This document shows positions 8,765 to 17,555 of a DNA stretch of 63,703 nt, piece by piece (position 1 is the stretch's first letter; each line of letters opens with the position of its first letter). The stretch comes from Sphaerochaeta sp. (GTDB lineage: Bacteria; Spirochaetota; Spirochaetia; Sphaerochaetales; Sphaerochaetaceae): the NCBI GenBank assembly GCA_016342655.1, contig JAEINL010000013.1, forward strand, positions 1-63,703, read 5' to 3'. Below the pieces are notes generated by a model. The model was not told the origin of the DNA. It did no database searches and saw only the letters and a program-made list of their open reading frames with translations. Both the position numbers and the translations under genes were made by a program.

Positions 8765-8830
8765 CAATAATTTTCTATTGTATATCTTGATTAGCAATAC
8801 TTTTTTATTGCTTCTATTGTTTAGCAATAG
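8765..8830. promoter_or_regulatory. Triple inverted-repeat operator upstream of satD
   Basis: Three adjacent inverted repeats share the arm AGCAATA/TATTGCT: 8765-8780 (CAATA/TATTG), 8793-8812 (AGCAATA, 6-nt spacer, TATTGCT, perfect) and 8814-8830 (CTATTG/CAATAG). They lie 47-112 nt upstream of the satD start, where a promoter is expected. The SatD C-terminal helix-turn-helix is a natural candidate to bind them. Confidence 0.65.
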
Positions 8831-8879
8831 ATACCAGATGAGAATCCCAAACAGTTTGAAAATGAAAAATCATTTGCTT

Positions 8880-8918
8880 GCAAGAGGCACGATCTGGCTA
8901 CAGTTCATGCCTCTTGTA
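8880..8918. terminator. Hairpin between rraA-like gene and satD
   Basis: Arms CAAGAGGCA and TGCCTCTTG form a 9-bp stem with an 18-nt loop just downstream of the RraA-like gene. A clear U-run is missing right after the stem, so it may be a weak terminator or an mRNA 3' end stabiliser. Confidence 0.45.
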
Positions 8919-8934
8919 TCCTCCTATTTCTTGT

Positions 8935-9681
8935 TCACTTCAGGCCGAACCTCTTTTTCATCGCCTGCACATTCTTTCCAAACTCAGAGCTTGCCCCATT
9001 GAGTTCAGAAAGGATTTGGGCATAGGATTTCCCTACACTCTGCCTTGCAGCACCTATGGTAGTGAGGCATTCGTTTTCATCCATGAAAGCGACAGCCTCG
9101 ACCAGATGCTCATGATCTTCTTCTGGGATGACCATGAAACCATGCTTGTCCGCATGGATAAGGTCCCCAGACTGCACTTCACAGCCAAAGACGGTGACCT
9201 TCTCTCCCCAGGAAATGGGCATTGAGTAGGCATGGCCTATGCAAAACCTTCTTGCCAAGGCCTTGAAGCCTGCATTGGTCATCTCATCGACATCACGTAT
9301 CGCACCTTCACTGATGGTGCCGATGCATCCCAGGGCACGATGGGTGTTCGCATTCACTTCACCCCAAAAGGACCCGATGATCTTTGCCGGGGAATCCAAG
9401 TCCTGCACCACCACAATCTTAGGCCCTGGTAGTGAAGCAACATAGCTCAGATACTCTACCCTGTTCTTTTCCCTATCCTGATAGTGTCCCTTATTCCCTG
9501 GCTGGCAGGTCACTGTGACTGCATACCCTATCATAGGCCCCATCTGGGGCATGAAATCCCGGCACTCATCTTTGTTACACCTTACATCCAGTCGTTCGCC
9601 TCGGGTAATTGCCTCCCAGCCATTGTATATGGTGGGGGTGTTCCAACGTTTGAGTTTCAACAAATCAGCATGTGTCAGCAT
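8935..9681 (-). CDS. RraA-family protein (HMG/CHA-type aldolase fold)
   Basis: A 248-residue RraA-like protein. Family features are the conserved glycine-rich segments MIGYAVTVTC, IVVVQDLDSPAKIIGSFWGEVNANTHRALGCIGTISEGAIRDVDEM and the later SGDLIHADKHGFMVIPEE. Related proteins are class II 4-hydroxy-4-methyl-2-oxoglutarate aldolases or oxaloacetate decarboxylases; only some regulate RNase E. The sequence alone does not decide the substrate. I start at ATG 9681, which has TAGGAG 5 nt upstream; the frame is open to 9723. It stands alone. Confidence 0.85.
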   Translation of the reverse strand: MLTHADLLKLKRWNTPTIYNGWEAITRGERLDVRCNKDECRDFMPQMGPMIGYAVTVTCQPGNKGHYQDREKNRVEYLSYVASLPGPKIVVVQDLDSPAKIIGSFWGEVNANTHRALGCIGTISEGAIRDVDEMTNAGFKALARRFCIGHAYSMPISWGEKVTVFGCEVQSGDLIHADKHGFMVIPEEDHEHLVEAVAFMDENECLTTIGAARQSVGKSYAQILSELNGASSEFGKNVQAMKKRFGLK

Positions 9682-9723
9682 GGTATCTCCTAAAATAGTG
9701 GGTCTGTGGCAAGAGTATACCAC

Positions 9724-10085
9724 GCACTGTAAGCCTCATGGAAATACAATATTCCTCCATTTGCTATGAAGGTTCCTAAGGATGACTGCTCTGATAAGAA
9801 GCTTGCATTGTTGTGTTCGTATTTTCCTTGTATCCAATCATTTTTCCCTCATTCCCCAACGAAGCGAGAGTAGCAAAAGCATTACCATGCTTCCATTACC
9901 GAGCGAGTGCTGGGAAAGCAAGGTGAGATAAAGCGCCCCTTGGGGTGGAAAGGAGGCAACGCCTCCTGGATCTAGGGCTTGCCCTGGGGGTATTGATACC
10001 TTTCATTCCATACTTTTTAATTCTTCTGATGTACTTCTGATGCCAAATGCCATTTTATTTGGTATACTGATGCATTGGAGGAACG
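9724..10085. other. Intergenic region with repeat copy and hairpin cluster
   Basis: No gene. It holds the second 23-bp repeat (9851-9873) and, from 9936 to 9985, three back-to-back small hairpins: CCCC-TT-GGGG, GGAGGC-AAC-GCCTCC and AGGG-CTTG-CCCT. GC content rises sharply over this patch compared with its flanks. The pattern fits a small structured RNA or a repeated palindromic element. A TATACT box just before ATG 10086 could be the -10 of the M29 gene pair. Confidence 0.55.
9851..9873 (+). repeat. 23-bp repeat, copy 2
   Basis: Identical to 1811-1833. It lies about 60 nt upstream of the GC-rich hairpin cluster. In the first copy no such hairpins follow. Confidence 0.7.
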
Positions 10086-11273
10086 ATGCAAGAAATACTC
10101 AGACGGTACGCCCGTCTTGTCATAGAAATACAACTCAAACTACAAAGAGGTGACGCCCTCTCAATAAATACTGAACACAGCACCATGAGTTTTGCCAGGA
10201 TGCTGGCAACCATGGCCTGTGAATCGACACTGCAGACAGTCAGCATAGTGGAGACCAACCATGGGAAGGTTGCACAGGTCGTAGAGTTCGACCCTGTCGA
10301 GAAGAGGATCAAGAGACCTCCGGTGACCGGGTATGTAATGTGTCACCTCATCGACCTCGATAGCGCACCCTACAGTACAGACGAGAAGGTCTCCTCCATA
10401 CCAGGAGAGGTTGGAAAACTTGGCACCTATGGCCTACTCAGTGATCCTGTGTTCCTAGACCGTCGCATCGCTGTTCCCTGGGCAAATATCCCCTTGCCAG
10501 GACCTCTTTGGGCAATGCAACTCTTGGGAAAGGCAGCCTCAGAAGAGGATATGTGGGCCCTGTTCGCAAAAATTTACAGACTTGAGGATGATCACGGCCT
10601 GAAGTTCTGGCTTGACCAGGCAAACCTGTTGCAGTACCGCAAGCAGTCGCTCTCAAAAAAGGGCAAGCTCACCCTTACGATCAAGGGGAACGGTTGCGAC
10701 CTACAGACTACTATTGCTGACAAGACCAAATGGACAGGAGGAGATTCCTCAGTCTCAAGCGGGCGCACCTTCATGCAAATTCTGCCTATGCAACATGTTC
10801 ATGCATCGCTAGATAGTACCCTGACAGAAGGATCCTTCAAATCCTTGAGGCCTTTCCTCCTGTTGGGGAAGCTGGTTGAGGAGGCTTCCTTTACCATAGA
10901 AAAGGGAAAAGTTGTTTCCTACAGCGCCAAACAGGGCAAAGAGGCTCTGGATGCTTATTTTGCAGTTGATGAAGGAGCCAGTGTGGTGTCTGGTCTCTCC
11001 TTGGCAGATAACGACACCATAGAAAGTCGATACCTGACACAGGCTATCCACCCACACTTCAACCGTGAAAGTACCACAAGCCTGGTTTTGGGTGGCTTCA
11101 GCCTCAATACCCTTACAGAACAGAGTACGGACGAAGAGATCGACGCCTCAAATCTAGGGCGTTCTCTTGTAAGGCTGGATATCCCCATAGGAGACGATTC
11201 TCTAACCATACAAGCAACTGATGAGCAAAAAGTTCAGATCCAAGTCATGGACGAAGGCATATTTGACCTATAG
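10086..11273 (+). CDS. M29-like pseudopeptidase (metal ligands lost)
   Basis: A 395-residue protein that aligns end to end with the M29 aminopeptidase encoded next. Shared landmarks are the N terminus (YARLVI.. / YADLVI..), the PGPLWAMQLLGK / PGPLWARQVLGE segment, KGKVVSYSAKQG / DGKVVDYSAKVG and the FAVDEGAS / FAIDEGTK stretch. At the M29 metal positions it has replaced residues: PTEE is PMQH, GECAL is SGLSL, the CHIALG histidine is leucine, and HVD is RLD. Only one aspartate survives, so peptidase activity is very unlikely. It may serve as a regulatory or dimer partner of the second protein, whose gene starts 9 nt later. Confidence 0.85.
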   Translation: MQEILRRYARLVIEIQLKLQRGDALSINTEHSTMSFARMLATMACESTLQTVSIVETNHGKVAQVVEFDPVEKRIKRPPVTGYVMCHLIDLDSAPYSTDEKVSSIPGEVGKLGTYGLLSDPVFLDRRIAVPWANIPLPGPLWAMQLLGKAASEEDMWALFAKIYRLEDDHGLKFWLDQANLLQYRKQSLSKKGKLTLTIKGNGCDLQTTIADKTKWTGGDSSVSSGRTFMQILPMQHVHASLDSTLTEGSFKSLRPFLLLGKLVEEASFTIEKGKVVSYSAKQGKEALDAYFAVDEGASVVSGLSLADNDTIESRYLTQAIHPHFNRESTTSLVLGGFSLNTLTEQSTDEEIDASNLGRSLVRLDIPIGDDSLTIQATDEQKVQIQVMDEGIFDL

Positions 11274-11282
11274 GAGAGAGCA

Positions 11283-12506
11283 ATGAATCAGACCATTCTG
11301 GACACCTATGCGGACCTGGTTATCCTCAAAGGAATAAACCTCAAGAAAAATAAGAGTGTGGCCATTATGACAGGACCGGGCACCTACTATTTTGCCAGAG
11401 CCCTTTCCAAGTCCGCATACCGTCATGGGGCTCTGTATGTGCAGGTACTCCTTGATGACCTTGATGTGCTTGCCTCTCGTCTGGACAACCAGACTGAAGA
11501 ACAGCTGAAACACACACCTGCCTTCATCAGGTCCCTTGATTATGAGATGTGTGCTGAAGGTTGGGCCTATATCAGGATAGACAGCACTGAGGACCGTCTG
11601 GACCATGCTCCTCTCCACCAGAAGAAAAACCAGACCTATGGCACTGCGAAGCGGGAATTTTCACTAACCCGTATGAAAAAGACCATGAGACATGAACTGC
11701 CGTGGTGTGTGGTCTGTGCCCCCGGCCCTCTCTGGGCCCGTCAGGTCCTTGGGGAACATGCAAATACAAGTGATCTCCTCTCTGTATTGAAGCCTATTCT
11801 TCTCCTCGATAAGGAAGACCCTTTCACTGCATGGGATGAACATGGGGCAATGCTTCAGGCAAGACAGGACAAGCTCAACAGCCTGCATATTGACAGTCTG
11901 CACTTCAAGAGTCCTGTTACAGACTTTACCATCGGATTCACTGAGAAGGCCCGCTTCATCGGGGGAAGCGAGACGCTTCCTGACGGTACTCCCTTCTTTG
12001 CAAACCTTCCAACCGAAGAGATTTTCACCACCTCAGACCGAATGCGCGCAAATGGGTATATAACCACCACGAGACCTGTGACGGTACTCAACAGCCGCAC
12101 AGAAGAGATCCGTCTGGTATTCAAGGACGGAAAGGTTGTTGATTATTCGGCAAAGGTGGGCATGGAGATTCTGGATGCTTTCTTTGCTATTGATGAGGGG
12201 ACAAAACGTATTGGGGAGTGTGCCCTTGTTGATGAGTCCAGCCCTATAGCCCAGAGCGCCCTGATCTTTGACTCAATCCTACTTGACGAGAATGCATCCT
12301 GTCATATCGCCTTAGGTGATGGCTACCCTTCTTGCCTTACTAACGGCTCGCTTCTGACTACAGAAGAGAGCCTCAACGAAGCGGGGTGCAACACCTCCCT
12401 GATGCATGTTGATTTCATGGTCGGGTCAAAGGATATGAACATCACCGCACGCACGCGTGAGGGTATGGATGTGCAGATAATGAAGATGGGGCATTTTACC
12501 TTCTAG
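11283..12506 (+). CDS. M29-family aminopeptidase
   Basis: A 407-residue thermophilic-type metalloaminopeptidase (AmpS/AmpT/PepS family), a two-metal enzyme that removes N-terminal residues from peptides in the cytosol. The expected ligands are present: NLPTEEIF (Glu about 245), GECAL (Glu312), CHIALGDGY (His341) and MHVDFMVG (His375, Asp377). Length is normal. Ribosome binding site GGAGAG lies 5 nt before ATG 11283. It is co-transcribed with the degenerate paralogue upstream. Confidence 0.92.
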   Translation: MNQTILDTYADLVILKGINLKKNKSVAIMTGPGTYYFARALSKSAYRHGALYVQVLLDDLDVLASRLDNQTEEQLKHTPAFIRSLDYEMCAEGWAYIRIDSTEDRLDHAPLHQKKNQTYGTAKREFSLTRMKKTMRHELPWCVVCAPGPLWARQVLGEHANTSDLLSVLKPILLLDKEDPFTAWDEHGAMLQARQDKLNSLHIDSLHFKSPVTDFTIGFTEKARFIGGSETLPDGTPFFANLPTEEIFTTSDRMRANGYITTTRPVTVLNSRTEEIRLVFKDGKVVDYSAKVGMEILDAFFAIDEGTKRIGECALVDESSPIAQSALIFDSILLDENASCHIALGDGYPSCLTNGSLLTTEESLNEAGCNTSLMHVDFMVGSKDMNITARTREGMDVQIMKMGHFTF

Positions 12507-12833
12507 TATTACACTCTGAAAAATATATACAAATAATGCTTGGTTTACCATTTCCACCGGATGTGTTCACAAACCATGACGTTGCCATTAAGAGTTGATT
12601 GTGGGATGTAACAATGCAGACCCATAGCAAACCATTAACCACATCCAGTAACCCATCCTGCATTTGTGGTCCAAGAAAGATACGGTTGTTCCCGAATACA
12701 TGCTTAATGATACCTTCGAGGCCAAAAAGAACAGTTGACCAAGACATATATGAAGATAGTGACCAATCGCCTTTGGTTGACTGTCTAGACCAGTTGGCAA
12801 AGGATATTGTCTGATTCCTACAGGATTAGAACG
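12507..12833. other. Intergenic region, no gene recognised
   Basis: Convergent gap between the M29 pair and nadB. Two overlapping minus-strand frames (12496-12747 and 12588-12800) and one plus-strand frame are open, but none has a family I recognise or a good start site. The minus-strand phrase GPQMQDGLLDVVNGLLW reads like real protein, so a decayed gene is possible. No clear terminator. Confidence 0.4.
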
Positions 12834-14405
12834 TCACTGTATGTAATGGCAACCATTGGATCTATTGTTGCGTAAAGAGGCATTGGTGATTATACTTGCC
12901 GCGGTTACCGCATGCCGTAACTCAATAATGTCCCTATTGAGTTGCGCTTCCTGGTAGAACTGAATAATCCGGTGCGAGAAATAGCCTAGGTCGGCCTGGG
13001 CTCGCCGAAGTCCTTTCTGTGTTCGGATTATACCCACATAGTTCCACATGGTAAGCTGGATTGCCTTCCAGTCCTGTTTCAGTAGCAAGGGGTCGAACTC
13101 TTCCTGTATAGGAGGGACCGCCCATTCGCGTATGTCGGCAAACCTTTTGGAATCAGTTGGTTTGTGGCGTTCTTTGATAATATCATCGGCACAGTTGTTT
13201 CCCCACAGTAAGGCCTCCAGCAGTGATGTCGAAGCCAGACGGTTCGCACCATGTACCCCGGTGCAGCTCACTTCGCCCAAGGCATACAGGTTTTGCAAAG
13301 AAGTCCTACCGGCGAGATCCACCTTTATCCCACCACAAAAGTAATGGGCCGCTGGGACCACGGGGATAGGCTCTTTGGTAATATCTATGCCACCCTCCAG
13401 ACAGGTACTGTGGATCCTAGAAAATCGCTTCTCAATTGGTTCCTGACCCTGGTAATGAGAATACAGGTCTAGCAATACATATTCAGTGCCATCCTTTCTC
13501 ATGCGGTTAAAGATACTGCGTGAGACAATATCCCTTGGAGCAAGATCACCCATTGGAGAGTAGTCTTCCATAAAAGCGTACCCTTTGGGATCTAATAGGC
13601 GAGCTCCTTCGCCACGCAACGATTCAGAGATGAGAAATCGTTTTATATCCTTATGGAACAAACAAGTGGGGTGAAACTGTATGTATTCAGCATTAATGAT
13701 GTCAGCCCCTGCATGATACGCCATGCTGATTCCGTCTCCGGTAGCGCCTGCTGGATTGGTGGTATGTTGGTACAGGTTTCCAATTCCCCCTGATGCAAGC
13801 ACAACCTGCTTAGCGCAGATGCGCTTGACCTGGCCGGTGGCGTTATCAAGGATATAGGCTCCCATGACCTCGCGTGGTTTGTATATCTCCTGGATATTTC
13901 CCGAATGGTGGTTGTTGGTGATTAGGTCGATGGCGGTATGTTCGCAAAGGATTTTCACTCCGATTTTACGGGCATATCGTTGGATAGTTGTCTCGATCTC
14001 TTCTCCCGTCCTATCTTCAAAATGAAGGATCCGTCGTTCGGAATGGGCGGCCTCTCCGGTGTAGGAAAGCTGGCCTTCTGAATCGCGGCTGAACTGCGTT
14101 CCAATATGATCCACAAGGAAATCGAACACCAGACGGGGACCATCGGTTACCAGTGCATCCACTGCGGTCTCGTTATTGCAATACATCCCTGCTGTCATAA
14201 TATCTTGTTTGAGCGCCTCGGGACCATCGTCTTCCTTCCATGCGATAATCCCCCCCTGGGCATGGTAGGTGTTGCATTCCAAAGGGTCTGCCTCCTTGGT
14301 CACGACCAGAATGTTCATACCGGCTTCTTGAAGACGGATAGCTGCGCTGAGTCCTGCTAAACCGCACCCGATAATCAAAACATCATAGATTTCACCTGTG
14401 TTCAT
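12834..14405 (-). CDS. nadB: L-aspartate oxidase
   Basis: Oxidises L-aspartate to iminoaspartate with FAD, the first step of de novo NAD synthesis. The FAD-binding Rossmann motif is IIGCGLAGLSAAIRL at the N terminus, followed by TYHAQGGIIAW; further landmarks are HFEDRTGEEIETTIQ, ASGGIGNLYQHTTNPAGATGDG and the VSCTGVHGANRLASTSLLEALLWG segment. ATG 14405 overlaps the end of nadA by 14 nt and gives 523 residues; the frame is open to 14432. Last gene of nadC-nadA-nadB. Confidence 0.96.
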   Translation of the reverse strand: MNTGEIYDVLIIGCGLAGLSAAIRLQEAGMNILVVTKEADPLECNTYHAQGGIIAWKEDDGPEALKQDIMTAGMYCNNETAVDALVTDGPRLVFDFLVDHIGTQFSRDSEGQLSYTGEAAHSERRILHFEDRTGEEIETTIQRYARKIGVKILCEHTAIDLITNNHHSGNIQEIYKPREVMGAYILDNATGQVKRICAKQVVLASGGIGNLYQHTTNPAGATGDGISMAYHAGADIINAEYIQFHPTCLFHKDIKRFLISESLRGEGARLLDPKGYAFMEDYSPMGDLAPRDIVSRSIFNRMRKDGTEYVLLDLYSHYQGQEPIEKRFSRIHSTCLEGGIDITKEPIPVVPAAHYFCGGIKVDLAGRTSLQNLYALGEVSCTGVHGANRLASTSLLEALLWGNNCADDIIKERHKPTDSKRFADIREWAVPPIQEEFDPLLLKQDWKAIQLTMWNYVGIIRTQKGLRRAQADLGYFSHRIIQFYQEAQLNRDIIELRHAVTAASIITNASLRNNRSNGCHYIQ

Positions 14406-15450
14406 GCAAAGGCCCTCCTTCGGCGATATCAATCATCTGTTGGAGCGCTTTTTTGGCATCTTCCCGGACCGTTCGGTCGACTGTTACCAATAATTTTTCC
14501 TCAATATTACAGTCTCGGATCTGCTCGAGGGCCGCTAACAATAGTTCTGGTGTCGTCATGCTCATATCGGTACAGATTGACGTTTCCAAAGGAACAATCG
14601 TTTTTCCCTGACTGGCACACTCGAATGCGAGACGGGCGACAAAACTGTATTCCGTCCCTATAGCCCATTTGCTACCAAAAGGCGATTTCCTGACCACATT
14701 GTAGATATATTCGGTTGAACCTTGCAAATCGGCACCTTGGGCTGTGGCGGAATTGACTTCGGGATGTACGATGACGGTGATTCCTGGATATTTTCTACGC
14801 ACCGCCTCTATCTGCTGTACATTGAATTCTTGATGGATAGGGCAGAATCCGTCCCAGAGAAACACCTTCGCCTGTTGGTTTCCCCCAGAGACAAGGAGTT
14901 CTTTGTCTATAAGCTGAATAGCATCCTGAGAGAGCCTCATTCCCACCGCCGTGTTTCTACCGAGATGCTGGTCCGGAAAGAAAAAAACCCCTTTGCCCTG
15001 TGAAAGATAATGCTCAAGGATTTTTCTGGCGTTAGAGCTAGTACATACAGCCCCCCCGTGTTGGCCGCAAAAGGCCTTAAGGCGGGCATGGGCGTTCATA
15101 TAGACGACCGGAATGATTTCCCTTTGGGATTTGCTTCTGATGTTCACAAACGTCTGTTCGGCCTGTTCGTAGGTTATCATATCCGCCATGGGGCACCCGG
15201 CAACAGGATTGGGCATGATTACCTTTTGGTGGGCCTTAGCCAAAACCTCAGCTCCCTCTGCCATGAAATGGACGCCACAGAAAAGGATGTATTCAGCATC
15301 ACTGGTGCTTACATCCACTGCCAAGCGATATGAATCGCCAACGAAATCGGCTATATCGGTTATTTCCTTTTTCTGATAATGATGCGCTGGAATGATCACC
15401 CGATCGCCAAGTTCTTTTCGGAGAGCGATAATACGCTGCATGGTATCCAT
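14392..15450 (-). CDS. nadA: Quinolinate synthase
   Basis: Condenses iminoaspartate with dihydroxyacetone phosphate to quinolinate, using a [4Fe-4S] cluster. The three cluster cysteines are visible in FCGVHFMAEGAE, GGAVCTSSNARK and ETSICTDMSM. The N-terminal IPAHHYQ and the VIVHPEVNSATAQGAD region fit the family. About 352 residues, the longer NadA form. ATG 15450 is preceded by AAGGAG at 7 nt. Middle gene of the NAD operon, 10 nt after nadC. Confidence 0.96.
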   Translation of the reverse strand: MDTMQRIIALRKELGDRVIIPAHHYQKKEITDIADFVGDSYRLAVDVSTSDAEYILFCGVHFMAEGAEVLAKAHQKVIMPNPVAGCPMADMITYEQAEQTFVNIRSKSQREIIPVVYMNAHARLKAFCGQHGGAVCTSSNARKILEHYLSQGKGVFFFPDQHLGRNTAVGMRLSQDAIQLIDKELLVSGGNQQAKVFLWDGFCPIHQEFNVQQIEAVRRKYPGITVIVHPEVNSATAQGADLQGSTEYIYNVVRKSPFGSKWAIGTEYSFVARLAFECASQGKTIVPLETSICTDMSMTTPELLLAALEQIRDCNIEEKLLVTVDRTVREDAKKALQQMIDIAEGGPLHEHR

Positions 15451-15460
15451 AGTCGACTCC

Positions 15461-16282
15461 TTATTTCGTTTGCTGTTTAAGGGAAAAGTCAAAGGTCTGC
15501 ACCGAATGGGTTATATCCCCCACCGAAATAAAATCAACTCCAGTCTTACCAACTCCATCGATGCGTTGGAGAGTCATATTGCCTGAGGCCTCGGTTTCTG
15601 CTGCTCCCTGGACCATTGCGACAGCTTTGATCATAAGGTTGTTACTCATATTATCCAACATAATGCGGTCTACATTACAGTCAATCGCTTCTTGAACTTC
15701 TTCCAGTGTCCGGGTCTCCACCTCTATCTTATAGGTATTCTCCCAAAGCTCGCGTACTCTATTCACTGCTTCGGTAATACCGCCGGCGGCATCTATGTGG
15801 TTGTCTTTAATAAGGACCATATCATAGAGACCTTTGCGATGATTTACAGCTCCACCGCAGGCAACAGCATATTTTGATAGTTCACGATAACCAGGAAGGG
15901 TTTTGCGGGTATCAAGAATGAGTACCCCACAGGACGAGGCCTGATCCACATATTTTTTCGCTTTGGAGGCTATGCCGCTAAGAAAAGAGAGGAAATTGAT
16001 GGCCGTGCGTTCGGCGGTCAGTATGGAAAGGACCTTGCCTGAAAGTTTCGCAATCTGATCTCCAGGCACTATGGCGGCTCCATCCGAATAAAAAAATTCA
16101 ACCGAAATAAGTGGATCCACTTGCCTGCAAACTTCACGGAATACCTTCAAACCGCACAAGACTCCACTGTCCTTGGCGAATAGGATGAAAACATTTTCTT
16201 CGTCGGTGAAAATCGCCCGTGAGGTAACATCGCCTTGTATGCCAAGATCCTCTGACAACGCCATCCTGATAAGTTCCTTCAT
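15461..16282 (-). CDS. nadC: Nicotinate-nucleotide pyrophosphorylase (carboxylating)
   Basis: Converts quinolinate and PRPP to nicotinate mononucleotide. Conserved segments: MALSEDLGIQGDVTSRAIF near the start, AERTAINFLSFLSGIA, DTRKTLPGYRELSKYAVACGGAVNHRKGLYDMVLIKDNH and the C-terminal DFISVGDITHS. The frame is open to 16444, but ATG 16282 gives the usual N terminus MKELIRMAL and a normal 273 residues, with AAGGGTGG upstream. First gene of nadC-nadA-nadB. Confidence 0.95.
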   Translation of the reverse strand: MKELIRMALSEDLGIQGDVTSRAIFTDEENVFILFAKDSGVLCGLKVFREVCRQVDPLISVEFFYSDGAAIVPGDQIAKLSGKVLSILTAERTAINFLSFLSGIASKAKKYVDQASSCGVLILDTRKTLPGYRELSKYAVACGGAVNHRKGLYDMVLIKDNHIDAAGGITEAVNRVRELWENTYKIEVETRTLEEVQEAIDCNVDRIMLDNMSNNLMIKAVAMVQGAAETEASGNMTLQRIDGVGKTGVDFISVGDITHSVQTFDFSLKQQTK

Positions 16283-16784
16283 GATGTTCCACCCTTCTTG
16301 AGACATTTTTTGAGATTCTTTGTGGCAACTATAGCGATGGCGGAACGAAAGTTCAACCCACATCATCGCATCCATTTGACACACCTCAAAAGAGCCAAGG
16401 GCATATCTCGCTCCTGTGCCTGGACATTTCGAGTTCGTGTTCACCCTAAAAGCACGAGTCTTGGCTGAACCTAGCTGACAGGCTCTACCAATATATCGCG
16501 ACTATAAACGAAGAGCCCGTAGTCTACCACGGGAAATACAAGATGGATGAAATCGACGACTTATCCATGTCTGCAGAGGTACAAGTGTAGCGCCAGATGT
16601 TGCTAACCATGGCGGACAGCAGAAGAAAGCTCAATACAAACACCGATGCTACGATGTGTTTTCGCATGGGCAAGTTCTTATGGAAAGGTGATCCCAATCG
16701 ATTGCGACAGGTACGTGAGGCTGATACATGTAAGGAAATGGTCAACCAAGTATATATTTGCTTTTACATGTAGAGAATGTAATA
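16283..16784. other. Intergenic region upstream of nadC
   Basis: Holds no sure gene. A minus-strand frame ending at 16524 could encode a 47-residue single-membrane-helix peptide from ATG 16667 (helix HIVASVFVLSFLLLSAMVS), but its ribosome binding site is poor. Two copies of the octamer TACATGTA lie near 16724 and 16766, in the coaX 3' flank. The nadC promoter should be between 16300 and 16500; I see no operator I can name. Confidence 0.35.
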
Positions 16785-17546
16785 CTAGTTCAAGGAGGCT
16801 ATGAGCTTGAGTCCTTCAAGGGTGTGCATAGGGGAAACCTGGTTGATACGTCCGATAAGGGGGGCTATGGTAGTGCTCAGGCCTCCTGTCGCTATGACAA
16901 AGAGTTCCTTGCCAAGTTCCTGTTCACTTCGCTCAATGAGCGAGGTGACCATGCCTGCGTAGCCGAACATGATGCCGCTTCGTATAGAGTCCTGGCTATT
17001 TCTGCCGATCACCTTTTCAGGAATTCTCAGTTCGACCTGGGGTAGCTGTGCCGTGTTGCCATAGAGGGCATTCACTGCAGTGACAAGACCTGGGGCAATG
17101 GAGGCACCAAGCACTGAGCCATCCTCCCCTACAGTACTGAAGGTCAGCGCTGTCCCAAAATCGACAACCATAACCGGTGAATGGGGATGCATATGGTGGG
17201 CCTGTGCAAGGTTGCACAGCAGGTCAGAACCCAGTTCGATAGGAATAGTATCGTTCTTCAGGCCTGTCTTGACGAACCGGTCCACCATCAGGGGCTGTAC
17301 GTCAAAGAGCCTGATGATGTTCTTTTGCACAGAGCGGGTAAGGTTAGGAACAACCGAACTGATGACAGCGCGGCTGATATCCTGCTTGTGTATGCCCGCA
17401 TGGGTCAGCAGGCTCTCCAGAACAACAAAATACTCATCGCTGGTTTTCTTCTGGTCACTATAAATACGAAAGGACTCCGTCCATTTCTCAGTGTCATGGA
17501 CGGCAATTACAATATTCGAGTTTCCAATGTCTACGGCGATAAGCAT
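16785..17546 (-). CDS. coaX: Type III pantothenate kinase
   Basis: Phosphorylates pantothenate, the first step of coenzyme A synthesis; the type III enzyme needs a monovalent cation and resists acetyl-CoA feedback. It shows the ASKHA-fold signatures: MLIAVDIGNSNIVIAV (phosphate 1), VMVVDFGTALTFSTV (phosphate 2), IAPGLVTAVNALY and FVIATGGLSTTIAPLI (adenosine region). 253 residues is standard. It starts 9 nt after the ABC-F gene, so the two form an operon. Confidence 0.95.
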   Translation of the reverse strand: MLIAVDIGNSNIVIAVHDTEKWTESFRIYSDQKKTSDEYFVVLESLLTHAGIHKQDISRAVISSVVPNLTRSVQKNIIRLFDVQPLMVDRFVKTGLKNDTIPIELGSDLLCNLAQAHHMHPHSPVMVVDFGTALTFSTVGEDGSVLGASIAPGLVTAVNALYGNTAQLPQVELRIPEKVIGRNSQDSIRSGIMFGYAGMVTSLIERSEQELGKELFVIATGGLSTTIAPLIGRINQVSPMHTLEGLKLIASLN

Positions 17547-17555
17547 AGAGCCTCC

